Assembly (NCBI GenBank): GCA_024998815.1
Contig: JACEUQ010000001.1
Coordinates: 558,001 to 622,000 of the forward strand
DNA length: 64,000 nt
Source of the DNA: Opitutus sp.
GTDB lineage: Bacteria; Verrucomicrobiota; Verrucomicrobiia; Opitutales; Opitutaceae
Direction: 5' to 3'
Under the pieces are notes generated by a model. The model did no database searches. It saw only the letters and a program-made list of their open reading frames with translations, and was not told the DNA's origin. The position numbers and the translations under genes were made by a program. Below are positions 8,575 to 17,153 of this stretch, piece after piece (position 1 is the first letter of the stretch; each line of letters starts with the position of its first letter).

Positions 8575-9132
8575 TCAGGTGTATTTTTTAACCAGCTGGG
8601 TGTAGCCTTTGAAAAACGGGTGCGTGGCGTCGTGAAGTAACGCATAAAACACGCTTTCCGAGGGCAAGAGGTGAACGCCCGCGCGCACCAAGGCGCTCAG
8701 GCAGAACGCGGCGTCCTCGGGGCGGCGCGCACCCACTGCATCGCTGAGTACGGTGACTTGAAGGTTTGCGTTAATCGCCCCCAGCGCGGTTTGGTAAACA
8801 CAGATCGGCGTCTCGATGCCGCAGATAATCAGGTGGTCGAGTTCGAGCGCTTGAATGGTTTCGGCGATGCCATCGTCGCCGAACGCCGAGAAGGTGCTTT
8901 TCGCATGAACCGGGGCGTCGGGGGCGAGCGCGAGCAGTTCGGGGGCGGTGCCACCGAGTTTGCGCGGGAGTTGCTCGGTGAAGGCGACTTGAATGCCGAG
9001 ACCAGCGGCCGCCTCAATGGCGAAGGCGCAGCGTTTTTGAACCGTCTCGGTCTGGTGGATGCCCTTGAGAAAGGCGGGTTGCAGATCGACGACGAGCAGG
9101 AGGACACCGGCAAGGGGAGTGGGCGTGGACAT
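8575..9132 (-). CDS. Isochorismatase-family cysteine hydrolase
   Basis: 185 aa single-domain cytoplasmic hydrolase. The catalytic triad of the superfamily is visible: Asp in LLLVVDLQPAF (near residue 16), Lys in PVHAKSTFSAF, and Cys in GIETPICVYQTA (family GxExxxCVxxTA). The AFTEQLPRKLGG segment and overall length fit the YcaC-like or nicotinamidase-like branch acting on an amide or ester, but the substrate cannot be set from sequence. Followed after 9 bp by the YhaM-like gene. Confidence 0.88.
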   Translation of the reverse strand: MSTPTPLAGVLLLVVDLQPAFLKGIHQTETVQKRCAFAIEAAAGLGIQVAFTEQLPRKLGGTAPELLALAPDAPVHAKSTFSAFGDDGIAETIQALELDHLIICGIETPICVYQTALGAINANLQVTVLSDAVGARRPEDAAFCLSALVRAGVHLLPSESVFYALLHDATHPFFKGYTQLVKKYT

Positions 9133-9449
9133 GGTGGTTTAAGGCGGCTCCTCGACGTTTTCGTTCGGTAGCCCCCAAACCATTGGCCACAAAAAACACA
9201 AAATGACACAAAAAAGGCCAACGTTGACGCCTTCGCAGTTAATAATCCGCCCAGATGATTTAGCCGCAAAAAAGCGCAGAAGTCGTAAAAATAAAACCCT
9301 GCAGAAGCCACTCCGTTTTTTGCGCTGTTTGCGCCTCTTTGCGGCCACCCGCCGTTTATGGGGGTGTAGGGATTGCTGACCACGGCTTGGCTTTGCGGCC
9401 TTTGCGAGGGTTTGGCGGTCTTTGCCCTAAAAATTCGCTCCTGTCATTT
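9133..9449. repeat. 317-bp gene-free spacer filled with degenerate 9-bp NNCGCAAAG units
   Basis: No credible gene. The spacer holds at least four blocks of short-period sequence: CAC-AAAA units at 9185-9219, CGCAAA-like units at 9259-9291, and reverse-complement TTTGCG units at 9316-9347 and 9390-9426. Blocks 9259-9291 and 9316-9347 are in inverted orientation and resemble the arms of the hairpin at 38257-38336. It looks like several decayed copies of that element. A possible 69-codon minus-strand frame at 9139-9348 is low-complexity and overlaps the repeats, so I do not call it. Confidence 0.65.
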
Positions 9450-10115
9450 TCAGGGATAATAACGGCGGCGGGCTTTGACCTGCACGAACCGTTTTTCAGG
9501 CAGAATGTAGGCGGTGAGCTGGCCGCCCATCACGCAGGCCGTGTCGATGCCGACCGACCACTTGCGCTTATAGACCTCGGGGCGCGGCGTGTGCCCGTAA
9601 ACGACGAAGGGCGGGCCGGTCCACAAGTCGGCCCACGCCGGTGCATCGGGCGCGTCGGCGCGTTTGCACGGCCGCCCTTGGGCGTTAATCGACTGGATAC
9701 GGGTAACGACCTCCGCCTTCTGGCGCTGCCAGGGCTCGTTGGGCATGAATCCGCCGTGCACATACACGGTGTTCAGCTCTGCTTCGAAATAGGTGAGCGG
9801 CATGGCGGCCAGGTAGTCCCAGTCCGACGGCCGCAACTTTTGAAAGGTATCGGCGTCTGTTTCGCGTGAAATCGAAGCAATCGGGGTTTTATTTTTGCGG
9901 TACTCGAGCAAACGCAGCTCGTGATTACCCAAAAGTGAGATGGCTCGGTGCTGGCGGGCGAGGTCGATGACTTTACAACTATCGGGGCCGCGGTTGACCA
10001 GATCGCCGACCAGGACCAGACGGTCGTCCTTTGTGAGTACGAGCTGTTCGAGCAGCTCGGCAAACTCCTGGTGACACCCATGGATGTCGCCGATGGCGAT
10101 GATTCGTCCGTTCAT
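9450..10115 (-). CDS. Metallophosphoesterase, bacterial PrpA/ApaH-like
   Basis: 221 aa, cytoplasmic. Calcineurin-like dinuclear-metal motifs are all present in order: GDIHG (residues 8-12), GDLVNRGPDS (about 37-46), GNHE (about 63-66), then later His residues in YVHGGF and VVYGHTPRPEV. This set is shared by serine/threonine phosphatases of the PrpA type and diadenosine tetraphosphatases (ApaH); the sequence does not settle which. It stands alone, divergent from the gene at 10175. Confidence 0.88.
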   Translation of the reverse strand: MNGRIIAIGDIHGCHQEFAELLEQLVLTKDDRLVLVGDLVNRGPDSCKVIDLARQHRAISLLGNHELRLLEYRKNKTPIASISRETDADTFQKLRPSDWDYLAAMPLTYFEAELNTVYVHGGFMPNEPWQRQKAEVVTRIQSINAQGRPCKRADAPDAPAWADLWTGPPFVVYGHTPRPEVYKRKWSVGIDTACVMGGQLTAYILPEKRFVQVKARRRYYP

Positions 10116-10174
10116 TCGTGCAAATGCGCAAATTTGCTAGCGTCCCCCCTCGGTGGAAGTAAACAAGAAAGCCT

Positions 10175-10717
10175 ATGGATTTAAATCTGCAGCCCCTCGC
10201 CAGCTCCTGTTTTGTCACCGGAACTCCCTTTGGTGACGGCGAGCGAGTGATTAGTTTTTTGATGCGCAGCGAGACCAGCGAGGAAGTGATGCGCTACGAC
10301 GTGGCGGTGTCGGCCCGCGAGCGCTTAACGGTCCCAGGCACCGTGGCCTGCAGTTGGGGGCATGTGTTCAAGGCGCGCAAAGTCGGGGAAAATCCCGAGC
10401 GTGAGCTCAAGCTGACGGCCGAAAACCTGTTCGTCACCCTGGCCGATCCGGCGAACGAAATCGCCCCAGAAAACGAGCGCCTAGTGCAGTTTCTCGCACT
10501 GATGCTGGAGCGCAAAAAGCTGCTGCGACCCAAGGGCCGGGCGGCGGACGGCGCGCGCAATCTCTACGAACACGCCAAGACCAAACTCATCTACGCGGTG
10601 CCCGCCGGAGAGTTGAATCCGGAGTTTTTTATGGCGATTCAGGACCAGTTGAGCGCGCTGGTGGGTGGCGGCAAGAAGCCGGCCGAGGCCAAACCAGCGG
10701 CGGCTAAGGCGGGCTGA
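10175..10717 (+). CDS. Conserved protein of unknown function
   Basis: 180 aa, no signal peptide or membrane helix. The N-terminal half looks like beta strands (CFVTGTPFGDGERVISFL, YDVAVSARERL) with a conserved-looking SWGHVFKARK; the middle contains a helical ENERLVQFLALMLERKKLLRPKGRA; the tail is Lys/Ala/Pro-rich. I do not recognise a domain. Divergent from the metallophosphoesterase, sharing a 59-bp spacer that must hold both start regions. Codon use looks like that of its neighbours. Confidence 0.75.
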   Translation: MDLNLQPLASSCFVTGTPFGDGERVISFLMRSETSEEVMRYDVAVSARERLTVPGTVACSWGHVFKARKVGENPERELKLTAENLFVTLADPANEIAPENERLVQFLALMLERKKLLRPKGRAADGARNLYEHAKTKLIYAVPAGELNPEFFMAIQDQLSALVGGGKKPAEAKPAAAKAG

Positions 10718-10927
10718 TTTGCCCCCTCCGCAGCGCAGCGGGCATTCCCTCCTCCCCGTAAGCCTCGCGATCAAAAACCGCGCAGCCCTGTGTTTTTCAC
10801 CCTGACCATCAACTGCGGAACTCAGGCTAATGCATAGGACAGGTCGAAAAGATTCGATTGCATTGTGTCGTCGCAGCTCTTTCTGCCTCTTGGCGAATTT
10901 GCGAAAAAGGCCGGATTTTGATCATCG

Positions 10928-12169
10928 ATGAACTTAAGAAATTACATTCTCGTTACCGGCGCCTATTGGGGGTTCACCCTCACCGATGGGGCGTTGCGCA
11001 TGCTGGTGTTGCTCCACTTTTTCAATTTGGGCTACGCGCCGGTGACCTTGGCGTTTTTGTTTTTGCTCTACGAATTCTTTGGCATCGTGACCAACCTGCT
11101 GGGGGGGTGGCTGGCATCGCGGCTGGGGTTGCGCTTCACCTTGGTTGCGGGACTTGGGTTGCAAGTGGGCGCGCTGGCCATGCTGGCATTATTGAACCCT
11201 GCCTGGCCGGAATTGGGCTCGTTGGCGTGGGTGATGGTTTCGCAGGCGCTTTCAGGCATCGCCAAAGACCTCACCAAGATGAGCTCCAAGAGCGCCATCA
11301 AGGTGTTGGTTCCCGCTGACGCCAAGGGAACGCTATTTAAGTGGGTGGCCGTGCTCACGGGATCCAAAAACGCGCTCAAGGGGGTGGGCTTTTTCGTTGG
11401 TGGGTTCTTGCTCACGACCGCGGGTTTTTCTGGTGCGCTCTGGATCATGGCTGGTGTTCTTGGGTTGGTCTGGCTCGGGTCCTGGGCGTCGCTTCCCCGT
11501 GAGCTAGGCAAGGCCAAGACCAAGGCGGTTTTTGCGGATCTGTTTTCGAAAAGCCGCGAGATTAACGTGCTTTGCCTCGCCCGGTTTTTTTTGTTCGGCG
11601 CACGCGACATCTGGTTCGTGGTGGGGGCGCCGGTTTTCCTGCGAGGGGTGCTCGGTTGGAGTTTTGAGCAGGTGGGAGCGTTTATGGCCTTTTGGGTGAT
11701 TGGCTATGGCATCGTGCAGGCCACCACGCCGGTGCTACTGCGGGGGCGAGCACCCGCTCGCGGCACGGCGGTGGCAGGTGCGCTGAGTCTGGCTGCGGTC
11801 GCCGGAGCCATTCCCTTGGCGCTGGGGGCTGGTGGGCCGGCGAATGTCGTGATTGTGGGCGGATTGGCGGTTTTTGGCGCGGTGTTTGCGCTGAATTCGG
11901 CGGTGCATTCCTACCTGATTTTAGACTATACCGACGGCGACAAAGTCGCGCTCAACGTGGGGTTTTATTACATGGCCAACGCGGGCGGACGGTTGGTGGG
12001 TTGCCTGCTTTCGGGGGTTCTCTACCAGCTCGCCGGGCTGTCGGGTTGTCTTTGGGGCACCTTTGCCTTTGCCGCAGTCGCCGCAGGGGTGGCGTTCAAA
12101 CTCCCGGCCGAAGCGCTGCATGCCGATAAACTGGCGCAAGCCCGGGTTGGGGCCGACAGCGGAGATTAA
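10928..12169 (+). CDS. arsJ: Major facilitator ArsJ, 1-arseno-3-phosphoglycerate exporter
   Basis: 413 aa with about 12 predicted membrane segments. Family-specific stretches are strong: VTGAYWGFTLTDGALRML, LLYEFFGIVTNLLGGWLAS and ALSGIAKDLTKMSSKSAIK all match ArsJ. ArsJ exports 1-arseno-3-phosphoglycerate, the unstable product made from arsenate and glyceraldehyde-3-phosphate by a dedicated GAPDH. Normally arsJ sits next to that gapdh gene; here gapdh is 22 kb away at 35568. The next gene is an ACR3 arsenite permease 123 bp downstream on the same strand. No ArsR gene is adjacent. Confidence 0.92.
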   Translation: MNLRNYILVTGAYWGFTLTDGALRMLVLLHFFNLGYAPVTLAFLFLLYEFFGIVTNLLGGWLASRLGLRFTLVAGLGLQVGALAMLALLNPAWPELGSLAWVMVSQALSGIAKDLTKMSSKSAIKVLVPADAKGTLFKWVAVLTGSKNALKGVGFFVGGFLLTTAGFSGALWIMAGVLGLVWLGSWASLPRELGKAKTKAVFADLFSKSREINVLCLARFFLFGARDIWFVVGAPVFLRGVLGWSFEQVGAFMAFWVIGYGIVQATTPVLLRGRAPARGTAVAGALSLAAVAGAIPLALGAGGPANVVIVGGLAVFGAVFALNSAVHSYLILDYTDGDKVALNVGFYYMANAGGRLVGCLLSGVLYQLAGLSGCLWGTFAFAAVAAGVAFKLPAEALHADKLAQARVGADSGD

Positions 12170-12292
12170 CGCCTTTGTTTTTGGGGACGCGAATTCGCAC
12201 CGGCCCCTCCACGCGAGGTTTTTCGGAAGGGGGGCGCGGTTCGAATCTTTCGGGCTGTTCGTTCTGAGGCTTTGGTGTGAATACTGTGGGCT

Positions 12293-13369
12293 GTGAGCAA
12301 ATTGACCCAACGACTTTCGTTTCTGGACCGCTGGCTTACGGCGTGGATTTTTGCCGCGATGGCGCTCGGCGTGGCCCTCGGGCGGTTCGCCCCGGCGCTG
12401 GCCGAAACGCTCACTGGCTGGAGCGTGGGCACCACCTCGGTGCCGATCGCGATCGGCCTGGTGCTGATGATGTATCCGCCGCTCGCCAAGGTGCGCTACG
12501 AGGAGCTACCCGATGTGTTCCGCGATAAAAAGGTGCTCGGCCTCTCACTGGTGCAAAACTGGCTGATTGGGCCGGTGCTGATGTTCGCTCTGGCAGTGGT
12601 TTTCCTGCGCGACCAACCCGAGTATTTCGCCGGGCTGGTGCTGGTGGGCATCGCGCGCTGCATCGCCATGGTGATCGTGTGGAACGACCTCGCTGGCGGC
12701 AGCCGCGAGTATTGCGCCGGCCTGGTGGCGGCCAACGCGCTGTTTCAGGTGTTCGCCTTCGCCCCGCTGGCTTGGCTGTTTTTGAAAATCCTGCCGCCGC
12801 TCGTCGGGGTGGATTTGGGCGTGCTCGATCTGTCGGCCATCACCATCGGCAGCATCGCGCAAAGCGTGTTCATTTACCTGGGAATTCCGTTTCTGGCGGG
12901 TTGGCTGACGCGCTTCACGCTGCGGCGTGGAGGGGCCGAGCGGCAGGCTTGGTTTGATCAAAAGTTTATGCCTGCGATCAGCCCGGTGACGCTCGGTGCG
13001 CTGCTGTTTACGATCGTGGTGATGTTTAGTTTGCAAGGAGAGCAAGTGCTGGCGCGGCCGCTTGACGTGTTGCACATCGCGGTGCCACTGGTGGTGTATT
13101 TTGCGATCATGTTCACGGCGACCTTCTGGTTGAGCGTGAAGGCGGGGGCTGACTACGCGAAGGCGGCCACCCTGGGTTTCACGGCGTCGGGTAACAACTT
13201 TGAGTTGGCGATCGCGGTGGCGGTGGGCGTTTTCGGGCTGACCTCGGGGGCGGCGTTTGCGGCGGTGGTCGGGCCGCTGGTTGAGGTGCCGGCGTTGATC
13301 GCCCTGGTGGCGGTGGCGCTGCGCTGGAAACGCCGCGTGAGCAGTGGCGTTTCGCTACGCGAAGGCTGA
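12293..13369 (+). CDS. acr3: ACR3-family arsenite efflux permease
   Basis: 358 aa, about 10 membrane segments, GTG start at 12293. ACR3/ArsB-type carriers expel arsenite using the membrane potential. The conserved Cys of the family is in [18 protein letters not shown], and the second signature is [19 protein letters not shown] with its conserved Glu. [20 protein letters not shown] and [10 protein letters not shown] also match. With arsJ it gives export routes for arsenite and, through GAPDH, for arsenate. No arsenate reductase (arsC) is found in the window. Confidence 0.93.
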   Translation: MSKLTQRLSFLDRWLTAWIFAAMALGVALGRFAPALAETLTGWSVGTTSVPIAIGLVLMMYPPLAKVRYEELPDVFRDKKVLGLSLVQNWLIGPVLMFALAVVFLRDQPEYFAGLVLVGIARCIAMVIVWNDLAGGSREYCAGLVAANALFQVFAFAPLAWLFLKILPPLVGVDLGVLDLSAITIGSIAQSVFIYLGIPFLAGWLTRFTLRRGGAERQAWFDQKFMPAISPVTLGALLFTIVVMFSLQGEQVLARPLDVLHIAVPLVVYFAIMFTATFWLSVKAGADYAKAATLGFTASGNNFELAIAVAVGVFGLTSGAAFAAVVGPLVEVPALIALVAVALRWKRRVSSGVSLREG

Positions 13370-13420
13370 GCGCCACTGGGCTTGCGCTGGTGGGGGAGAT
13401 GCGAAAGATCCGCCGCAATC

Positions 13421-14020
13421 ATGAAACTCGACATCCCTTCAGGTGAATTCGCCGGCTTTATCTTCGACCTCGATGGTACGCTCATCGACACCATGCCGCT
13501 GCACTACCGGGCTTGGGATGGCGCGATGCGTGAGCACGGGCTGAGGGAAACGTTGAACGAAGATTTGTTTTACTCGCTCGGCGGGGTGCCCACGGTGCGC
13601 GTGGCCGAGCTGATCGGCGCGCATTATGGGCTCCATGTGAATCCGCATGCGGTGGAGGTGACCAAGGAGCGGTTGTTTTTGCAGCGGCTGGATACGGTCG
13701 AGCATATCGCGCCGGTGGTGGCGTTTGCCCGGCGCATGGCGGTCTCGCACCCGGTGTCGATTGCCACGGGTGGAATGCCCGAGGTGGCGATGCCAGCACT
13801 CCGCGCCGCAGGACTGCTGGATTTGTTTAAAATCGTAGTGACTCCGCAGGATGTGGCGCAGGGGCGGGGCAAGCCCGCGCCGGATATGTTTTTGTTGGCT
13901 GCTGAGAAGATGGGCGTGCCGGCCAACCAGTGCCTCGTGTTTGAGGACGCCGAGCCGGGCATTCGCGCCGGGCTGGCGGCGGGCATGCAGGTCGTGCGGG
14001 TGCCAAGCCGGCTGGTGTGA
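13421..14020 (+). CDS. HAD-superfamily phosphatase, beta-phosphoglucomutase-like
   Basis: 199 aa from the ATG at 13421; an upstream in-frame start at 13382 adds an unconvincing leader. Motif I is FDLDGTLIDT, with the nucleophile and acid Asp residues; motif II Thr lies in SIATGGMPEVA; motif III Lys in GRGKPAPDMFLLAA; motif IV in CLVFEDAEPGIRAG. A helical cap between motifs I and II places it with subclass I (CbbY/YqaB/PGM-like). Substrate unknown; a sugar phosphate is the usual guess. It precedes hisC by about 45 bp. Confidence 0.88.
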   Translation: MKLDIPSGEFAGFIFDLDGTLIDTMPLHYRAWDGAMREHGLRETLNEDLFYSLGGVPTVRVAELIGAHYGLHVNPHAVEVTKERLFLQRLDTVEHIAPVVAFARRMAVSHPVSIATGGMPEVAMPALRAAGLLDLFKIVVTPQDVAQGRGKPAPDMFLLAAEKMGVPANQCLVFEDAEPGIRAGLAAGMQVVRVPSRLV

Positions 14021-14066
14021 CAAAAGGCTTTTGATGGAGGGCGGGATCAGCTTGGCTGCTCGCTTC

Positions 14067-15161
14067 ATGAAGCTGGACACACTCGTCAATCCCTCCGTCC
14101 TCACGCAGCCGGTCTACGAACCGGGTAAACCGATCGAGGATGTCGCGCGCGAACTCGGGCTCGACCCGACGACAATCATCAAGTTGGCCTCGAACGAGAA
14201 TCCGTTCGGTCCTTCGCCGCTGGGCAAGGCGGCAGCGCTGCGGGCTATCGAGCAAAGCGAGCTGTATCCGGACGGTGGTTGCGTGGCGCTGCGCGCGAAG
14301 CTGGCCCGGGTCTACGGGTTCGAAGCGAATCAGTTCGTGATCGGTAATGGTTCCAACGAGCTGATCGAGCTGCTGGGGCATGTCTTTTTACAGCCGGGCG
14401 ACGAGGTGGTCATGGGCAATCCGTCGTTTGCGGTGTATAAACTGGTCGCGCTGCTCTTCGGGGCAAAGCCGGTGGAGGTGCCGCTGGTGAACCACACCCA
14501 CGATCTGGCGGCGTTGGCGGCGGCGGTGACCCCGCGCACCAAGCTGGTTTTTGTGCCCAGCCCGAACAACCCGATGGGCACGGCCAACTCCGAGGCGGAG
14601 CTGCTGGCGTTCGCGCGCAGCCTGCCCGAGCACGTGGTGTTTGTCTTCGACGAGGCCTATGCGGAGTACTTGGACAACCCGCCCGACCTGCGTCCGCTCA
14701 TCCGCGAAGGTCGCAAGGTGGTGTGTTTGCGCACGTTTTCCAAGATCTACGGCCTAGCCTCGCTGCGGGTGGGTTTTGGCTACGCGGGGCCGGAGTTGGC
14801 GGGGCTGCTCACCCGGGTGCGGCAACCGTTTAACGTGAATGCGATCGGCCAGGCGGCGGCACTGGCGGCCTTGGACGACCATGAGTTTATCCAGAAATGC
14901 GGCCGGGAAAACCGCGTGGGGCTGGTGCGGCTGGAGAGCGGGTTCCGCGCCCTGGGGCTGGAGATCGTCCCGAGCGTGGCGAATTTTTTACTGGTGCGGG
15001 TCGGCGATGGGGCGCGGGTGTTTATGGAGCTGCAAAAGCGCGGGGTGATCGTGCGGCCGATGCGGCCCTACGGCATGCCGGAGTGGTTGCGCGTCACCGT
15101 TGGCACCGCTGCGCAAAACGAGCGGCTGCTGGAGACATTGGCTGCGGTTTTAGGCCGCTGA
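14067..15161 (+). CDS. hisC: Histidinol-phosphate aminotransferase
   Basis: 364 aa, fold-type I PLP enzyme of histidine synthesis converting imidazole-acetol phosphate to histidinol phosphate with glutamate. Landmarks: KLASNENPFGPSP near the N-terminus, GNGSNELIELL, SPNNPMGT, FDEAYAEY, and the PLP lysine in TFSKIYGLASLRVG (near residue 226); the C-terminal Arg lies in WLRVTVGT. An ATG at 14034, 11 codons upstream, is also possible and has an AAGG about 9 bp before it. No other his genes are nearby, so it may also serve as a general aromatic aminotransferase. Confidence 0.93.
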   Translation: MKLDTLVNPSVLTQPVYEPGKPIEDVARELGLDPTTIIKLASNENPFGPSPLGKAAALRAIEQSELYPDGGCVALRAKLARVYGFEANQFVIGNGSNELIELLGHVFLQPGDEVVMGNPSFAVYKLVALLFGAKPVEVPLVNHTHDLAALAAAVTPRTKLVFVPSPNNPMGTANSEAELLAFARSLPEHVVFVFDEAYAEYLDNPPDLRPLIREGRKVVCLRTFSKIYGLASLRVGFGYAGPELAGLLTRVRQPFNVNAIGQAAALAALDDHEFIQKCGRENRVGLVRLESGFRALGLEIVPSVANFLLVRVGDGARVFMELQKRGVIVRPMRPYGMPEWLRVTVGTAAQNERLLETLAAVLGR

Positions 15162-15249
15162 GCCGGGCTGCTTCTTGGAGTCGGGGACGTGAAGAGGGGC
15201 GAGTGAGTCGCAAGGAATGGGTGTCGGGTTTCCCCTTCCAGTTAACCCT

Positions 15250-16917
15250 TCACGAGGTCGGCAAGGTGACCGAGAGTGCGGCGCGCAAGTCTTGGAGCAG
15301 GCTGGTGCGCTCGGGCGAGAACAGGAACAGGTCGCTGCCCAACTCGGCGAAGGCGGCGCGTAGTACGGTCTGCGAGGGCTTACGCATGGTGAGGAGCTTG
15401 CGGACGTTGGTGGCGAGCGGGGCTGTGTTGTTTAACTCCAGATCCAACTGCACCAAGTTGGTCAGGGCGGCCTGATTGAGAGCGTCGGCCTGCACTGCCT
15501 GCTCGAGCACCTTTCGGGCTTGGGCCTTAGCTCCGACGGAAAGCAGGCGCTTGGAAACGGCGATCAGGTTGTCGGCGCGCACATTGTCCTGCTTGAGGAA
15601 GTTGTTGAGGAAAAGTTGTCCAGCCTCGGCATCGCCTAGGCCGTAGTGGGCGATGGATTGCAGGCCGTTAAACACCGCGTAAAAGCGTTTACCCCATTCA
15701 GGGTTTTCCTTTAACAGATCGCGGACCAACTCGAGGGCGCTCTGGTATTGTTTAGACACGATGCACGCCTCCACGGTCATCAGCGCGGCACCGTCCCAGT
15801 TGAGGTTATTAGACCGGGTGTGGTCATAAATGCGGCGGGCGAGCAAAATGTCGCCGGTGTTGGCTGCGAAGTCTGCGAGCGCGAGCAAAGCGGAAGGCTC
15901 GTTGCTGAAATCGCGGTAGATTTCCTCCACGTTGGTGCGCAGCGAGGCGGTGTCGCCCTCTTTTTGGTAGGCGTAAAGCAGGTCGATACGAGCGCGGGCG
16001 TTGCGGGGATTGGCGAGGGTGCGTACGAAGCTCTCCCGACGGGCCTCGTTGTCACGGCCAAGATCGCGCAGGTAGGTGATGGTGAGTGCGTAGATTTCGC
16101 CGTCATCGGGGCGTTCGGTGGCCAGTTTCTTGACCTGATCCAGCGCTAGATCCTTGGCTCCGCGATCCCAGTTGATTCGCGCCAGCAGTAGGCGACCATC
16201 ACGGGATGAGTCGACTTGGTAGCGGCGCAGAATCGTCTCGGCCTCGTCGAAATTGCCGCGAAAGTAACAGGAGGAGGCGGCCGCCAGCGCGACCAATTGA
16301 TTGCGCGGGGTCAGGGCTTCGTTGTTACCGAGAAGCTCGTGGTAGAACGTCAGGACTTGTTTGTCCTCTTGTTGTTGAAGAAGGAATGCAAAGAGGGTTT
16401 TGAGGTACTCGGAGTCTTCTTTGTGGTAGGTGAAGCCTTCGAGCAGAGTGGTGCGACTTAGGTCGGGGCGCTTCCTGAGGGCGTAAATCTGTGCGAGTAG
16501 CAGGCGGCCTTCTTTGTTGGCCGGGGATTTGATAAGACCTAGGCGTAGGCCGTCATAGGCTTCGCGGTAGTTTTGTTTTTTTAGATCGGCTTGGGCCTTG
16601 GCGATAAGGAAGTCGCCCCGTGAGACCTCGTAGGCATGCCAACGGGCGGGTAAAAGGAGCATGTCGGTAAACCGTACGTCAGTGAAGCCGCGGTTGTATT
16701 TCACGAAAAAGTAGGCGGCCGAGGCGGTTCCTATCCAGCCCAGCAGGCCGACGATTACCGTAAAAAGTGCGAAGCGCTTCCAGTAAATTTGAATCTGCCA
16801 GCCACGGTCATGGCGCCGGAACGAAAAGGGCGTAAAGCGGCGCATACCCTGCGCTTTGCTCGAGCTGGGTGATGAGGACAGCTTCAAACTGGAGGAGGAT
16901 GTATCTTTTACGGACAT
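15250..16917 (-). CDS. Membrane-anchored TPR protein beside the exopolysaccharide genes
   Basis: About 555 aa from the ATG at 16917; a GTG at 16989 would add 24 residues. A Ser-rich cytoplasmic start is followed by one membrane segment (FALFTVIVGLLGWIGTASAA), the stretch VRFTDMLLLPARW, then at least eight helical TPR-like repeats to the end. The same order (membrane segment, TDLILPTRW, TPR array) occurs in the protein at 53834-55876, so the two are paralogues. It is divergent from the outer-membrane barrel gene at 17154, which suggests a role in envelope or polysaccharide assembly, but no function is shown. Confidence 0.82.
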   Translation of the reverse strand: MSVKDTSSSSLKLSSSPSSSKAQGMRRFTPFSFRRHDRGWQIQIYWKRFALFTVIVGLLGWIGTASAAYFFVKYNRGFTDVRFTDMLLLPARWHAYEVSRGDFLIAKAQADLKKQNYREAYDGLRLGLIKSPANKEGRLLLAQIYALRKRPDLSRTTLLEGFTYHKEDSEYLKTLFAFLLQQQEDKQVLTFYHELLGNNEALTPRNQLVALAAASSCYFRGNFDEAETILRRYQVDSSRDGRLLLARINWDRGAKDLALDQVKKLATERPDDGEIYALTITYLRDLGRDNEARRESFVRTLANPRNARARIDLLYAYQKEGDTASLRTNVEEIYRDFSNEPSALLALADFAANTGDILLARRIYDHTRSNNLNWDGAALMTVEACIVSKQYQSALELVRDLLKENPEWGKRFYAVFNGLQSIAHYGLGDAEAGQLFLNNFLKQDNVRADNLIAVSKRLLSVGAKAQARKVLEQAVQADALNQAALTNLVQLDLELNNTAPLATNVRKLLTMRKPSQTVLRAAFAELGSDLFLFSPERTSLLQDLRAALSVTLPTS

Positions 16918-17153
16918 GAGTGTGCGAGCTAGAAGCGAGCCTTCAACGGAGGCAATCGGGATATTGGGCTGATTTTTTGGGGGCTGCACGTCGGGGATAA
17001 ACCGGATGCCGAAAAAGTTTCAGTACAAGACTTGCATTCGGCTTATTTTTAGGCTTTCAGCTTGTTTGATTGGTCTGATTCAAGCTGCGGAAGTAGCTCC
17101 CATTCAGGGTCTAGCCATTTAAGTTCTTAATTGCTTTAGTTTAAATATTATAC

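Noticed and set aside
9139-9348. 69-codon minus-strand frame in the repeat-rich spacer
   Set aside because: It runs through the short-period repeats, is low-complexity and resembles no family.
13851-14066. N-terminal extension of hisC overlapping the HAD gene
   Set aside because: Arg/Cys/Trp-rich out-of-frame reading of the HAD gene; HisC similarity starts at MKLDTLVNPSV.
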